DNA of 64,000 bases from Ostrinia nubilalis (Eukaryota > Arthropoda > Insecta > Lepidoptera > Crambidae). Under the pieces are notes generated by a model. That model was not told where the DNA came from and made no database searches. It was given only the letters and a program-made list of their open reading frames with translations. Of the stretch, positions 21,933 through 33,880 are shown piece after piece. The stretch spans positions 3,507,001 through 3,571,000 of the forward strand of contig NC_087100.1 in assembly GCF_963855985.1 (NCBI RefSeq). The letters run 5' to 3'. The position numbers and the translations under genes are program-made. Positions within the stretch are counted from its first letter, which is position 1; the number at the start of each line of letters is the position of its first letter.

Positions 21933-24900
21933 GAACGTCCATAATGAATATTACTTCAAATGCTAATTGCAACTTAACGCCCTTATATCGCCATCAGTGT
22001 GCGTCTCTTAGTAGAGGAAAAAAAACTATTATTTAATTCAATAATAAACTGTCCAATAACTCAACTACATCACCATAAGTCGCCATGACTGGAAGTTAAC
22101 CCTATATCGATTACATAGAACCAATCTAAAATAACAAAAAAATCGAGAGCACCTGAATCCTGTAGATATATGCACTATTCCTACAAATATTTTAAGAAGA
22201 TCAATCACTTTAGCTAAGCTAACAGCAAGAGTGATTGGCTGTCGTTCATTCACTTTATCGAACTAAAAAAAAGTTATTCGACATTTTTCCATAATTTTCC
22301 TTAGAGCCAGTGTAGACATTAATAACTTTGGATATCTATTGTTGATTAATTATATTATGGGTCAATACTCATTTCACAATTTAAATACAAAAAGTAATAT
22401 TATGCCCATTTAAACTAACGCTGATTCTTAACTGTTACTTGGTTAACAATAAGTTAACCAAAAAAGATCATTCTATTGTTGTCATTGCTATACATATATC
22501 TTTCCCTAGTCATTATTTGTAAAGAAGAACCGAATACCATTTTTTCCAAAGTGTACAAAAAGTTCAAATAAAATTAAGTGTAAGTAGTTCAGTAATGAAA
22601 TACAGTATGACTCTATCATGGTTGGCATATATTTATTTATATCAGATATTCATTAATTATTCTGTCAGTCAATAATGAAGTTAACCGAGCATAAATTTGC
22701 AGCTCGTTTTTGCTTGATGAATGAATATTGCGTTAAAACACTATAATAAAGACTTAATGAACGCAATGAGTAAATAAATGCATGACAATTTAATTTAGCT
22801 TTGTTTGGACTCGATAGAAAATTAAGATTCTAAAGAAACATTTCTTTATTATTATGAGCCTATTGACGCAGTGGCTTTGTAACTGTTCCTTGTTTCTATT
22901 TATTTTTATTCTCGTTGTGTCGTTATGTTGTTGTGTCTATGTAATGTATAATAATATGTACCTACTGTGTCAATGAAGTTTTTCTGTTCTATTCTTTAGC
23001 TGTTTGCGTGCCGCTTTTCAGCTTCCAAAAATAGACGATACAAAATCTGGACGATATGGACCCATACAATAAGTACTTCAGTGATATTGAATTATTCTAA
23101 AAGTAAAAGAAGTCTTTTAGAAAAAATGTCTACGAAATCATTAGTAATACCAGGCCTGTTCATCTCCGCGAGTTTACATCGAAAACAAAACACGCACGAT
23201 GGCCCACCTACAGGATACTATTCGACAAGGCCTCACATACGAGCGAACATTGACTCACGCACGCGTATTCTTGTGTATGATGGAAGAAAATAAAGAATCT
23301 TCTATGGTGTGAATGGTGTACTAAATACTGTGCAGTATTTAACTGCCTAAATAATAATAAAAACACAGAATGTACTTTTTAAGTTGCCTCAAGACACTGA
23401 GAGGTAAATAAGTAGTTAATATTATTCATGATAATTCATGCTAAATCATGTAATTTCCTCCGCCATTTTCCGCAGTTTGGCACCTCATGTCACATCATTT
23501 TACCGAAGTCAGCCCTATAGCTTCGGCGCAGTGCCGACCACTGACGTTTATCAACAAAGTGGTAATACGACGAGCGCGAGCGTATGAACCGGTTTATATT
23601 CTGTTATCAATAAGTACATAAGCCCTCAATGTAACTGTTTGTTGTACCAAATAAAGAGAAAAAAAAGTCTTTTCAAACCTTTCCCAGCTTAGAAGCCCGC
23701 CATTTAATTATTCTAACTTAAGGCTTGGTATTTCTTCTAAAGTAGGTATTTCGCGCTGTCAAAATCTGCGCGCGCAATTCTTCGCCGAAAACAGCGCGTC
23801 AAAGAGCTCCCGCCACAATTTCCAGCTACACAGTATAGAAATACGCAGTTGCTTAGGTTAGGTTGACTTCCTTCCCTTCAAGCGTCACACTCACAACACT
23901 TTCTAATAGAAATCATATCCAAGTGATACAAATTAAAACACCTTTCAGATTTTTTGGGAATATATTCTAGAATCGAATAAATATAAAATATAACTGCAGA
24001 AGTAAACACTGTTCAAAGTGGCCGTGGCGTCGCCCGACCTTCTGGAAGTTCTGCGCCGGCTTAAAGAATTTCAAGATTACGTCACCCGACCTATCGGTAG
24101 GCCATTGGGAGCTTGAGCGATTGGATTTTTTTTTTATGATAAGTTACCCTTAGTAGCGATTATTTAGAGCTTGGATAATAAATTTAATTATAGTTGTTGC
24201 AATTCACGAAGCTTTGCATGTGGTTAATAACATTAATCAGTATAGGTACGCATCAATTTTGTTCAGTCTCTTTGTTTATTAATAAATAAAAATATCATAC
24301 TAAAATTGCAGAAACATATTTGTTTGTATTGGTCTGGGTGTTTTCTTTCTATAATATGTATGACGTATATACGGGGTTCTGTACCTATCGAAAATTGCTA
24401 TAAGCATCACACGCGGTTACCTGCGTACCTCTGTGCACTCATGGGAGTTTAAGCAGAGGTCCCTAGAGTTTGACTTTGAGCTTTGTTTATAGTCATTACG
24501 AAGCAGACTGATGGGAAACTGCACTGTCTTGAATTCGAAAGGGTAATTTGACGGTGTTTGGGGAATTCTAGGAATAAATACAGAGTCTCCTCATTGAGAT
24601 TGAGACATTTCAATTTGAGATTTCACTTGACATTAAACACAATCTGAAATGGAGTTTTCAAACACTTGTAAAAATAAAAAGTAATTAAATCAAAGGCACT
24701 AAGTAGTATTGATATCAACTTCGAAGAAAATGACTGCCAAAATTACTTTCTACCCGTTCCACACGTCTTTCATGAATTATATTAAGGTATTGTTAAACTA
24801 AATTTCAAGTAGATTGAACCAAGGAATCACTTTGTCCCATACAAACTTTGCCCCCTTTTTTCACCCCCTTCATTTCATGACCCCATTTCGGAAAATCTTT

Positions 24901-25418
24901 TCTTATGAGATGCCTACGTCATAAAAAGAACACACCTTCCAACTTTCAGGTCTCTACGATATCCGTCAGTCATTTAGGACAAAGCATTTTTATTAGTTGT
25001 TCAAAACTCTATCGTTCCAGGTATGTCATTGACAGGAGGGCGCTACTATCTTAATGGGTTATTCATTAGTCCACTTGACATTTCAGAATCGTTTGACTTT
25101 AGATACCTAAGCGATTTGATATTCGGAGTCTTTTAATGAAATCAAGTTCTGAAATAACTTGAGGTGTTGTACCCGATCAAGCTTTTCATTGCAGGACAGT
25201 TAAATAGTTTTATTATTAGTTTCTTCTCTAAGTCTTAATTTGTCAGAGTAGGTAAAGGCTCCATGAGAGCAAAATTTAGCTTTATAATAGTTTTTAATTT
25301 TTTTCTTGAAATATTTGACGCCTTGTAATCTCTTGTAACCTCTCGTTAATATAGGTCCACACAAATAAAGAATGTTTGACTTCGACTTTAATAATTATGC
25401 TCTTACATAATTATAAAT
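21933..25418. other. No gene recognised
   Basis: AT-rich DNA with a few GC-richer patches (23740-23830, 24005-24110) lacking convincing splice sites or domains. Bases 25022-25105 (GTCATTGACAGGAGGGCGCT...) match 29625-29710 and are a dispersed repeat of unknown type. Confidence 0.45.
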
Positions 25419-25618
25419 AAACTAGCTTTCCGCCCGCCGCTTCGCCCGCGTGGAATTTTTTGGTTTTTATATAACTTATTACACTCAGATATAATGTGGC
25501 TTTCTATTGGTGAAAGATTTTTTAAAATCAGTTCAGTAGATCCCGAGATTACCCCTTACAATTTAACAAATATACAAACACACAAACTTTACCTCTTTAT
25601 AATATTAGATTATAGATA
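25419..25618 (+). mobile_element. CTAGCTTTCCGCCCG-type dispersed retroposon
   Basis: Starts ACTAGCTTTCCGCCCGCCGC, contains TTCAGTAGATCCCGAGATTA, and ends in ATAATATTAG repeats. Relatives lie at 25739-26109 and 44049-44235 (minus) and 28508-28650 (plus). Ends and length suggest a SINE or a LINE 3' region. Confidence 0.6.
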
Positions 25619-25663
25619 GGTAATTTGAAACCCTATTTTGTTTTATTCTTTATTTTATTTTAA

Positions 25664-25738
25664 ATATTTCACGATCCAAACTAATATTTACTGTAAGTAA
25701 ATGCTAAATAGTAAATATTAGTTTGGATTGTGAAATAT
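25664..25738. repeat. 29-bp-arm hairpin between two opposed retroposons
   Basis: ATATTTCACGATCCAAACTA... at 25664-25692 pairs with 25710-25738 (one GC/AT mismatch). The loop is 17 bases. Confidence 0.8.
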
Positions 25739-26109
25739 CCTACTAATATTATAAAGGCGAAAGTTTGGATGTCTGGATGTCATGATGTCTGGATGTTTGT
25801 TACTCTTTCACGCAAAAACTACTGAACGGATTTTGTTAAAACTTTACAGTATTATTGTTTATAACCCAGATTAACATTATGACGATATGTGGCAAATAAA
25901 TTTCAATAAATAAATAAGACGTGTCTAAAAGCGCCATCTATCGTCATTGGTTAAAATCTACAGCACTGGACAAACTACGGTATGACGTTCGTAAATATTC
26001 ATTCGGGGGAAACCGTAAAACGCCATCTATCAACATGGGTAAAATGAGGTAAAACATCATATCTAACGGGGAGGTCCACGCGAACGAAGTCGCGGGCGGC
26101 CGCTAGTTT
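25739..26109 (-). mobile_element. CTAGC-GCCCGC-type dispersed retroposon, reverse orientation
   Basis: Read on the minus strand it begins ACTAGCGGCCGCCCGCGACT and ends in CGCCTTTATAATATTAGTAG. It contains TGTTACTCTTTCACGCAAAA (plus) and two copies of CGCCATCTATC. Placed tail to tail with 25419-25618. Confidence 0.65.
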
Positions 26110-27213
26110 ATAATAGGTAGCTTTCCCTCCGCAACCTTATTGGTATTCCATGTATGTGTCTTTTAACTGAGTTCTGTTAAACATTTCATGTAAAATTTGT
26201 CCAATTATAACTCTATTTACATCTGCATCTGTAAGCAAGGATTCATGTTCTCCAGCCCAGATGCCGAGTAAACAGAATCGTCTTTCAGTGACGTGCAGCT
26301 GCCCCTATATTTGACCCACTGACCTAATTTTTATTTATTTATTTGTGTCAGTGTGCTCTTCTAAAGAGTGAAGACGATTGTATGTAGGTACTATTAAAAT
26401 GTAATTTTAACTCATTGGTTTTGTCTCATATTTGAGGAATGTATCATGAGTAGAGTCTTAGTTTAAAAGGATGCCAACGATTTAAATTTCAATAGGTAGA
26501 CAAAATTCAGAATTCTTAATTATCAAAAATTTTAGCTTTCTCCAGTAACACTGGTATTATTATACTGCGACTCATCAAAGTCATCATTGTCAAAAATATT
26601 GACAAATCGAGAACTGTCACGGCCAAAAAACTGGCACGCGTCCGTCCTCCGTAAGCGCCACCGCGCGACTGATTGAGATTGTCCAAGCCGTCATGGGCGA
26701 TTTTTTCCACATTTTTTAACATAGTAACTAAATAAGACGCAATATAAAAAATTCATCCGTTAAAAGCCCTCAAGTTATTTCTGAACTTTAGTTTAGTAAA
26801 AGATTCAGAATCTCAAATCGCTTATTTTAAAAATAAAACCATTATTAGAAAACGAATAGAGGTAACTTTGGGAATTTATTCTATCGAGTCAACTTCATCA
26901 AATCGTGTTTCCATCCGTTAATAGCCCTAGAAAATATCCTCAACTATGCCCAAAAAAAATCTTAGCCTTTTATTTTACTGTTTAGTACCTCAAAAATGAA
27001 AAATGAAAACCTCATTTTCGCCATTTTCTCTGTTACCCGGCCTTAAGCCACGCACTGGCAACGTGCCATGCCAGCCACTGGCCTTATCGTGAACGAATGC
27101 GAGGTTAGATCGGGAAAGGAATGCGGGCTGTGTAAAATGCTATCAGTACCTACCTACCTACTTTTGTTTTATTTTGTACATAATTATTTATGCTTAAGCA
27201 AGCTAAAGAGGCA
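26110..27213. other. No gene recognised
   Basis: AT-rich except 26610-26705, a CpG-containing patch open on the minus strand but without splice context or domain. Confidence 0.4.
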
Positions 27214-27404
27214 AAGTTCCCGAGTGGAGGCCACATACCGGAAAATGCAGCGTGGAACGTCCACCCACAAGGTGAACCGACGACCTCATAAAGGTAGCAG
27301 GAAAGCGCTGGATGCAGGCCGCTACCAACCGGGTGATGTGAAAATCATTAGGAGAGGCCTATGTTCAGCAGTGGAAGTCCTGTGGCTGAAATGATAATGA
27401 CGAG
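27214..27404 (+). mobile_element. 5'-truncated RTE-like LINE 3' end
   Basis: Runs from GTTCCCGAGTGGAGGCCACA through CGTCCACCCACAAGGTGAAC, GACCTCATAAAGGTAGCAGG and TTCAGCAGTGGAAGTCCTGT to a GATAATGACG tail. About 190 bp of the family. Confidence 0.85.
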
Positions 27405-28507
27405 TTTATGCTTTGGTTTAGATTCATAAATAAAATATGAATCGCTAAGTCTGTTTCTAGGCATAAAACTTGGGAACGAACAATGCGGTTAATTTTTTAT
27501 TCAAATAGGTATTCGGTCAAGGTGACCAAAGTTCTTATGAAAAGAAAACCAACAAAATTCGAGAGTATTTTAAATTCGGGAAAAATCCATATTCTTTCTT
27601 ACTGAGTAGATAGATCCTTACTGAGTTTTCTAGATTTTTATGGGGACATTTTTGAGTAGGTACTATTTTTCTTTTTTCCAAACATTTTGTTGACACAAAC
27701 AAGCACAAAATGAGAATTTCTTAAGCTTTGTTAGTTTCTAATGGTAATGGTTTAGTAGGCCAAACATCTTAAATTTTCGTCATAACTTTATGTAACTACT
27801 TATAGTTAGCCTTCATCGGTCAGACTTTGTACAACCCCATTTCAAATCAACACTGGAATTTCAAACCGTTTCCAAGTGAGCACTTGATAGCCACAGAACT
27901 TTGGAACTGTTCCAAGAACAGTTCCTTTTTCCAACTAAATGTTCTGCTGATCCCGAGACTGTAAGACCTAATAAAGATTTTCCAATTGAATTGTCTTATA
28001 AAAATTTCAAGAGGTTTAAAAAGTCCTTTTGTAATTAGTGATTTAAGACTAGCTTTTCTTTGCTTTAATTAATAATTTATGAACTTTTCTTTCATTTTAA
28101 TATCTATCTAATGGAGCTAGCTGATCTACCTAAAACCTAACAAAATTTACAGCTCTAGAAAATACGAATAAAAAATAACGAACCCAAGGTAAGTTCATTT
28201 CGCGTGGAAAGGTATCCGTTTATTTATTAATTTGTACTTTATCGCCGTTTATTCTTTCTTTATCGCCCATAAAGAAGAAAGATGGCGGCTAAAAAACCAG
28301 CTTGACCCTCTTCACACTTGGACTCGAGTTTGGAGATATATTGCTCGTTTGTCTTAGTGCAAATCCACTGGAAGGTCTGTCATAAATATCATGAAATTAC
28401 ATTTAAACTTGATTCTATTGAAATATTCACGTAGAAATTTTAATGTTTTCTTTTCACTTCAATAGCCCATTAATCCCCAAGTGGTCGCATATGGCGATTT
28501 ATTATCT
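27405..28507. other. No gene recognised
   Basis: AT-rich DNA with nothing supportable. Confidence 0.45.
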
Positions 28508-28650
28508 ACTAGCTGTGTCCCACGGTGTTACCCGCGGTAAAACGTAGCCTATGTGTTAATCCAGGGTGTCAGCTAACTCCATAATTTTTTTTATTAAAAT
28601 CGCTCCCGCCGTTTAGACGTGAAGAAGTAACAAACATACATACTCACAAT
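28508..28650 (+). mobile_element. CTAGC-type dispersed retroposon
   Basis: ACTAGCTGTGTCCCACGGTG, then AACGTAGCCTATGTGTTAAT and GAAGAAGTAACAAACATACA, the standard order of words in this lepidopteran repeat. Internally deleted. Confidence 0.65.
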
Positions 28651-30274
28651 AGGACTAAGACAGACTGTCACAGCTGGCGTATTTTCTATTAGATGTACCG
28701 GCAAAGCACCCTAATTTTTCTTACATTAACAGAGACAAAACATTGCAAAATATACATAAGTGCGTCAAAATATACATAAAAAGGCATTAGCGCAACAGCA
28801 TTTGAGAGTGTGCCAAGATTTCCTTGTAGTATGCTTATTAGGCACGCGAAATGCAACAAACTTATCTCCAATTTCAAAAGCAAATAGGTACCATATTTGA
28901 ATATAAATAAGAGCTACATATAAACTACAGATTGTAAATGCAAGCCAGCCATACGCTTTGGCCCTTCAATTGAGACCTTTTTTATTTCGTACACATCGAA
29001 ATAACGAAAGAGCTTGTGATACCAAAGTTATTTTTGGCCAAAAGTTGTTTTTACTCATATTTTCGCCAAAGTAATATTGTTTGTGAAAAAAAACGATGAT
29101 TGAATCTTTGATAACTCGAATTGAATTTTATTTTCAGCATAAAAAACTAGCGGGAAAGAGTCAGTGAAAAAAAATAAAATTAAAGAGAGAAAACTGTTTA
29201 TTTGGTTTCTATTATTGACTCAAACAATGAATGGAGTAAAAAGTAAGACAATAGTTAACATTTTAAGAAAATAAATAATCTAATCGGCAGCTTTATTTCT
29301 TGTGAAAGAGAAATGTTTTAGAAAAGATTAAGGACAAAGTTCGACAAGATTCCACGAAGGATTTTAGGATTACCTTGAGGGACATTAGTTGACACGTAAG
29401 GGACAGTTGCCAGCGGGTTTGTTGCAAAATAGCAACTATCACCATTGCATAAGATACCACAGTGTCAATCTTGATGTGCCTTCATCGGTACAATCGGGGC
29501 TTATCGGGGTGTGCCATAGACGACATTCTCTGGTCCAATATCTTAATCTCAACGTCGCTTTGACGTGGCAGGCATTTACGATTAGTGTGGTGTTAGAGTT
29601 GGATAACACTGAAGTGTCCCAGATATGACATTGACAGGAGGGCGCTATTATCAATGCTGAGTTATTAGTTAAAATTTTTGCCACTTGACGTTGCATAATC
29701 GTTGGACTATAGTAATGTTGTAGATCTTACATGATAATTATAACACATTTTAAAGTAAACCACATACTTTCAATGTAAAATGGGAGAAAAGCTCCTGAAG
29801 GAACTGGAAATCTATTTTTTGTGTTATTTTCATTTTCAAATTCAAATTCTCTTACCCACTAGATACTAAATGTCCTCTTTATGCTTAGTATATTGTTTTT
29901 GACCCGGAATAAATATAAATCAAGTTTTAATTTAATATTTTCCTTCAATCAGCAGACCCATTAACCCTTGAAACGGCTACGCGGCTCGTTAAAGCCACTT
30001 ATTTCATGAAAGCGAACTTCGTAATTTTCTTGTTACACATCGCCTCCCAAGAAGTACTGTTTTGTGCACCAAATAAAATAAATAAAAAATAAATATGCCA
30101 GAGTTGTAGGTTATACAATCGCCAGTACATCACACTAGTTATTTATCTATATTTCATACAATTGTAACCCTTATAAGTTAATATTAAACATGAATTACAT
30201 TTTATGACATACAGAACATGCACAGTAGGTAACATTTATCTTACTTTCTCATTGGTTAATATTATGGACTTTAT
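28651..30274. other. No gene recognised
   Basis: AT-rich. 29625-29710 (GACATTGACAGGAGGGCGCT...) is a second copy of the unknown repeat at 25022-25105. Confidence 0.45.
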
Positions 30275-30376
30275 GGCTGGGTTGCACCATCTTACTTTAA
30301 CTTTAATAAAAATCAAAAATCTGTCAAACTCCATACAAAAATTTGCGGTTAAAGTTTGGTGGTGCAACAGTCTAAG
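30275..30376. mobile_element. Palindromic TTGCACCA-family MITE, copy 5
   Basis: GGCTGGGTTGCACCATCTTA to TTGGTGGTGCAACAGTC, with AAAAATCTGTCAAACTCCAT inside; slightly internally deleted. Confidence 0.85.
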
Positions 30377-30895
30377 ACATTTCCTTGTAATATCAAAAAT
30401 ATGGTAGATCTAGAAGCTGCTGCAAAATAAAGGGTTAAGGGTACATTGTTGCGCTGCGTACCTACGTGGGGCATACGGCATGGTACGAGAGCTTAATTAA
30501 TAATGTAATAACACAGCGAAAGCATCACATCTCTAAAGAAAACAAACGAAACACATTCACCACACAAGTACCGCATACGCCCCGCATTACAAGATTCCTT
30601 TAAACAAATGTTATGATAAAACAATAACGAAAATGAAGTAATCTTTCGTATTCGTAATTAGATTCATATTCTTAATGGAAGAAATACATTCGCTATGGCG
30701 AACACGAATATACAAAAACATCGCTTCAAAACGGTAACCCTTGTTTTCGTTTGTTACACATTCGTATAAAACGGGATATGAGGAACTTTCTACTCGTATA
30801 GAAGCTCTCTACTCTTATCTGCAGCCGGCCCACGTCTGAATTACATCTCGAAGGGAAGCTTCATTAAAAACATTTGTATTTATTACGCATGCTGA

Positions 30896-31345
30896 TTTTT
30901 AGGGTTCCGTAGCCAAATGGCAAAAAATGGAACCCTTATAGATTCGTCATGTCAGTCTGTCTGTCCGTCCGTATGTCACAGCCACCTTTTTCCCCACATT
31001 AAGATTTTCTCACAAAAAAAGAAAAAAAAAACACAAATTTTGCGAGTCCCCACACTTAAAACTGAAACTCAAATTTATTTTTTATCAAACCCATACGTGT
31101 GGGGTATCTATGAATAGGTCTTCAAAAATGACTGATGAAAACTGAATAGTTTGCGCGAGAGATACTTCCAAAGTGGTAAAAGTTACTCCTCTTTTCCTCA
31201 TAATCACGTAGAGGTATTAAATAGAAATTCATATCAAATACTCAGGTCTATAGTACCTTTAAGCTGTAACAAAATCAAAGTTATATACCTACAGGTTCGT
31301 ACGGAACCCTCGTTGCGGAAACCCTTGCACTTGGCCGGTTTTTTT
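30896..31345 (+). mobile_element. TTTAGGGTTCCGTAG-type dispersed repeat
   Basis: Starts TTTTTAGGGTTCCGTAGCC, contains GTCTGTCTGTCCGTCCGTAT and GGTTCGTACGGAACCCTCG, and ends CACTTGGCCGGTTTTTTTA. I recognise this as a common lepidopteran repeat; its class is not evident from the sequence. Confidence 0.65.
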
Positions 31346-31689
31346 ATGTTGAATTATAATATGAAGTATTAGAAAAAACGAGTTATTACCTACTAAGCTT
31401 TTTTACTTTTAAACCTCATCGTGTTGGTGACCTAATTTTGCGCAAATTGTTAGGGAGATAGAATATCGTAAATCGTATTATTTTCTATAGAAATCCGTTT
31501 TTGGGCGAACTTTGTAGCCCATAATTGAAATCGATAGGATACACGAGCTAAAATTTTGATTAACGTCATGTTTGTATTTGTTTAATTCTGAGTAAATTTG
31601 TTTATGCTTGTTTAATAAATTAATAACCGTGTGCAGGCTTACAAAATTTAAAAATTACTTTGTGTAATTATTTCAAGTTTTTTTAGGAA

Positions 31690-31953
31690 ATCACAGCGTG
31701 AAATCTACCGGATTGGGTAGAAGATGAATCACACGATGGGGTAGAAGATGAAAAAAAATTCATCCCCACTTTACACGTAGGGGAGCTTACACAAAAATTT
31801 TTTTTTTTACCTTTTTGTCGGCGTGATTAATATACATACCTCCACAAAATTACAGCTCCCTAGTGCCAATGGTTTCCAAGCAAAACCTCGGACAGACAGA
31901 CAGACATATTGAAACTATAAGGGTTCCTTGTCAGGACTACGGAACCCTAAAAA
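31690..31953 (-). mobile_element. Second AGGGTTCCGTAG-ended repeat, opposed to 30896-31345
   Basis: Ends (plus strand) CTACGGAACCCTAAAAA at 31937-31953 and has CGGACAGACAGACAGACATA. Read on the minus strand it starts with the same TTTTTAGGGTTCCGTAG as the previous repeat, although the interiors differ. Confidence 0.55.
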
Positions 31954-32171
31954 GCTTGAAAAACTAATGATACTTAGCTTTTGAAGATTTAATTTTAGTT
32001 TAACATAACATTATATACCTTTCTGTAAATCCTTGCATTTCGAATAATTAAAGGCTCTAATGAGAAGACCCTTGAATCACGGGAACTATAAACTCATTAA
32101 TATTTAAGAAAAAATCGGCAATTCATAAGTTTTAGCGCCATAATACGCAAAAAATCTGTATCCCTTATTAC

Positions 32172-32296
32172 CAGGCCAGGGTGCGAGCCAGTCGCAACAG
32201 CATTCTGAGGACCCTAGCGGACAGATACACATCGCCGCTGTGGAAGTGTATTGGAGACTGATCACGGGTCTTATCCACTCCCATGATGGTCCGTCT
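32172..32296 (-). CDS. Candidate internal exon of unknown gene
   Basis: On the minus strand a 125-bp block is preceded by CCCTGTGCAG (acceptor AG at 32297-32298) and followed by GTAATAAG (donor at 32170-32171). It is open throughout in one frame, with the segments DKTRDQSPIHFHSGDVYLSA and RVLRMLLRLARTL. It is GC-richer than its surroundings and third positions lean to G/C, as in the transporter exons at 58-62 kb. I do not recognise the family, and no partner exons are visible within several kb. It may belong to a gene with large introns, or be a decayed fragment. Confidence 0.35.
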
Positions 32297-32721
32297 CTGC
32301 ACAGGGTACAATTTTCCTTTGTTTATGTTTATTACGAACCCGCATAGGTACCTATGAACTTTTTTAAAATTGTCTGAAATAAATAATTTTTATATTAGTT
32401 ATTTATTTATAGGTAAAGGATGTATCATCAGACTAGTGATAGAACGCCCACTTGAAATTTCAACTAGTCCCCGCCACTATACAGCCGCTAGAAACTCGAG
32501 GTTTGAAATAGAAATAAAATGACGCTAGACTAAAATAAAATGGCTGGAAAATATTCCCGTGAGTTTAGTGGACGCAATTCAAAACGAGTTGCAGTGGCTA
32601 GAGTGCACCTGTGCGCACGCTTTTAGAATAAATCCGGCTGTTGTAACAATTCAAACGTGCAACAGAAATATACACTGATCAGTGATCACGTACATTACTA
32701 AATATTTTGTAAAAAATGTTA

Positions 32722-32975
32722 TTCATTCATCATCATCATTTCAGCCATAGGACGTCCACTGCTGAACATAGGCCTCCCACAATGACTTCCACCACACCGC
32801 ACGTTTGTAGCGGCCTGCATCCAGCGCCTTCCTGCTACCTTTATCAAGTCGTCGTTCCACCTTGTGGGTGGACGTCCCACGCTGCGTTTTCCGTTACGCG
32901 GCCTCCAATCCAGAACCTTGCTGCCCCATCGGCCGTCAGTTCTGCGTACTACGAGTATGTGCCCTGCTCACGTCC
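32722..32975 (-). mobile_element. 5'-truncated RTE-like LINE 3' end
   Basis: CATCATCATCATTTCAGCCA tail, then ACGTCCACTGCTGAACATAG, TTTGTAGCGGCCTGCATCCA and ACCTTGTGGGTGGACGTCCC up to CCCCATCGGCCGTCAGTTCT. About 250 bp; a few indels break the frame. Confidence 0.85.
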
Positions 32976-33609
32976 ACGCCCAAAAAATATTATTGGCAGG
33001 CAGCTATTATTCACTAGTGTCTTGTATACCACACAGACACAAAAGTGTCTATTAGGTACTAACAAACCCCAAGCGGTCGCAATACTTCCTTCCAGTACTT
33101 TTAGACCGTTAGTTATATACTCAACATCAAATAAACCGCACCTTCCGCGACGCGAACTTTAACGATTTTCTTCTGACACAATCATGGTGCCCCAACAATT
33201 TTGGTGTTATTTGAAAGCCCAATAATTAATATCCTTAAAGAAAAACACATTAATTTCTTAATAAATGATTAACATATAGGTACCATAAATGTGACTTGAA
33301 TAAATACCTCACTTTGGGATCAATTAGATCAATTTTTATGGTTATAAAACCAAATAATGATCTCACGTGTCCTCTTTAACAGATGGATAGCGATTAATCC
33401 CAACTTAACAGTTTTATAGCCATAAAAGTTGGCTCAAGCGTAACTACCTATTTTTTGAAGAAGTGACTCTGGATCCTTCTAAAGACACATTTTTGGGGTA
33501 AAAACCCTTTCCTTTAATGAAATAAAGTTAGAACTAGGCTTTTAAATAGTGCCAATATTGGTGGGAAGTGGGGATACATACGTTTGAAAATACTTGACAC
33601 GGGAGGTGC
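32976..33609. other. No gene recognised
   Basis: AT-rich DNA. Nothing supportable. Confidence 0.4.
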
Positions 33610-33880
33610 GATTTATTTGAGTGTATTACCAAAAAATATTTTACACGTATTTTTTATTTGGCAATCAAACGAGTAATTACGAAGTTATGATCCATTGAAG
33701 TTCCGCGTGCCGTCACTAAGTGCTATACTTTTAAGCACTCCTTGACGTCACGACCCTCTTCGTTTGAACTTTAGCATGCTTTATCTCTTAAAATTTTCCT
33801 TAATTTGAAAAAGTGAAAAATATGTGTCTAGTACCTATTTTTTTGATAAATTCAAACTTGCTTTTCCCCATTGATTTCTA
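33610..33880. mobile_element. MITE of the TTAGTCCGTCA family, copy 3 (degraded ends)
   Basis: Same order of words as copy 2: CCAAAAAATATT, GCAATCAAACGAGTAATTAC, TTCCGCGTGCCGTCA, TTTAAGCACTCCTTGACGTC, TTTGAAAAAGTGAAAAATA, ATTCAAACTTGCTTTTCCCC. The TTAGTCCGTC termini have decayed. Confidence 0.7.

Noticed and set aside
26516..26722. 68-codon minus-strand frame with a GC-rich middle
   Set aside because: No splice junctions, no domain, and the surrounding words look like a dispersed repeat.
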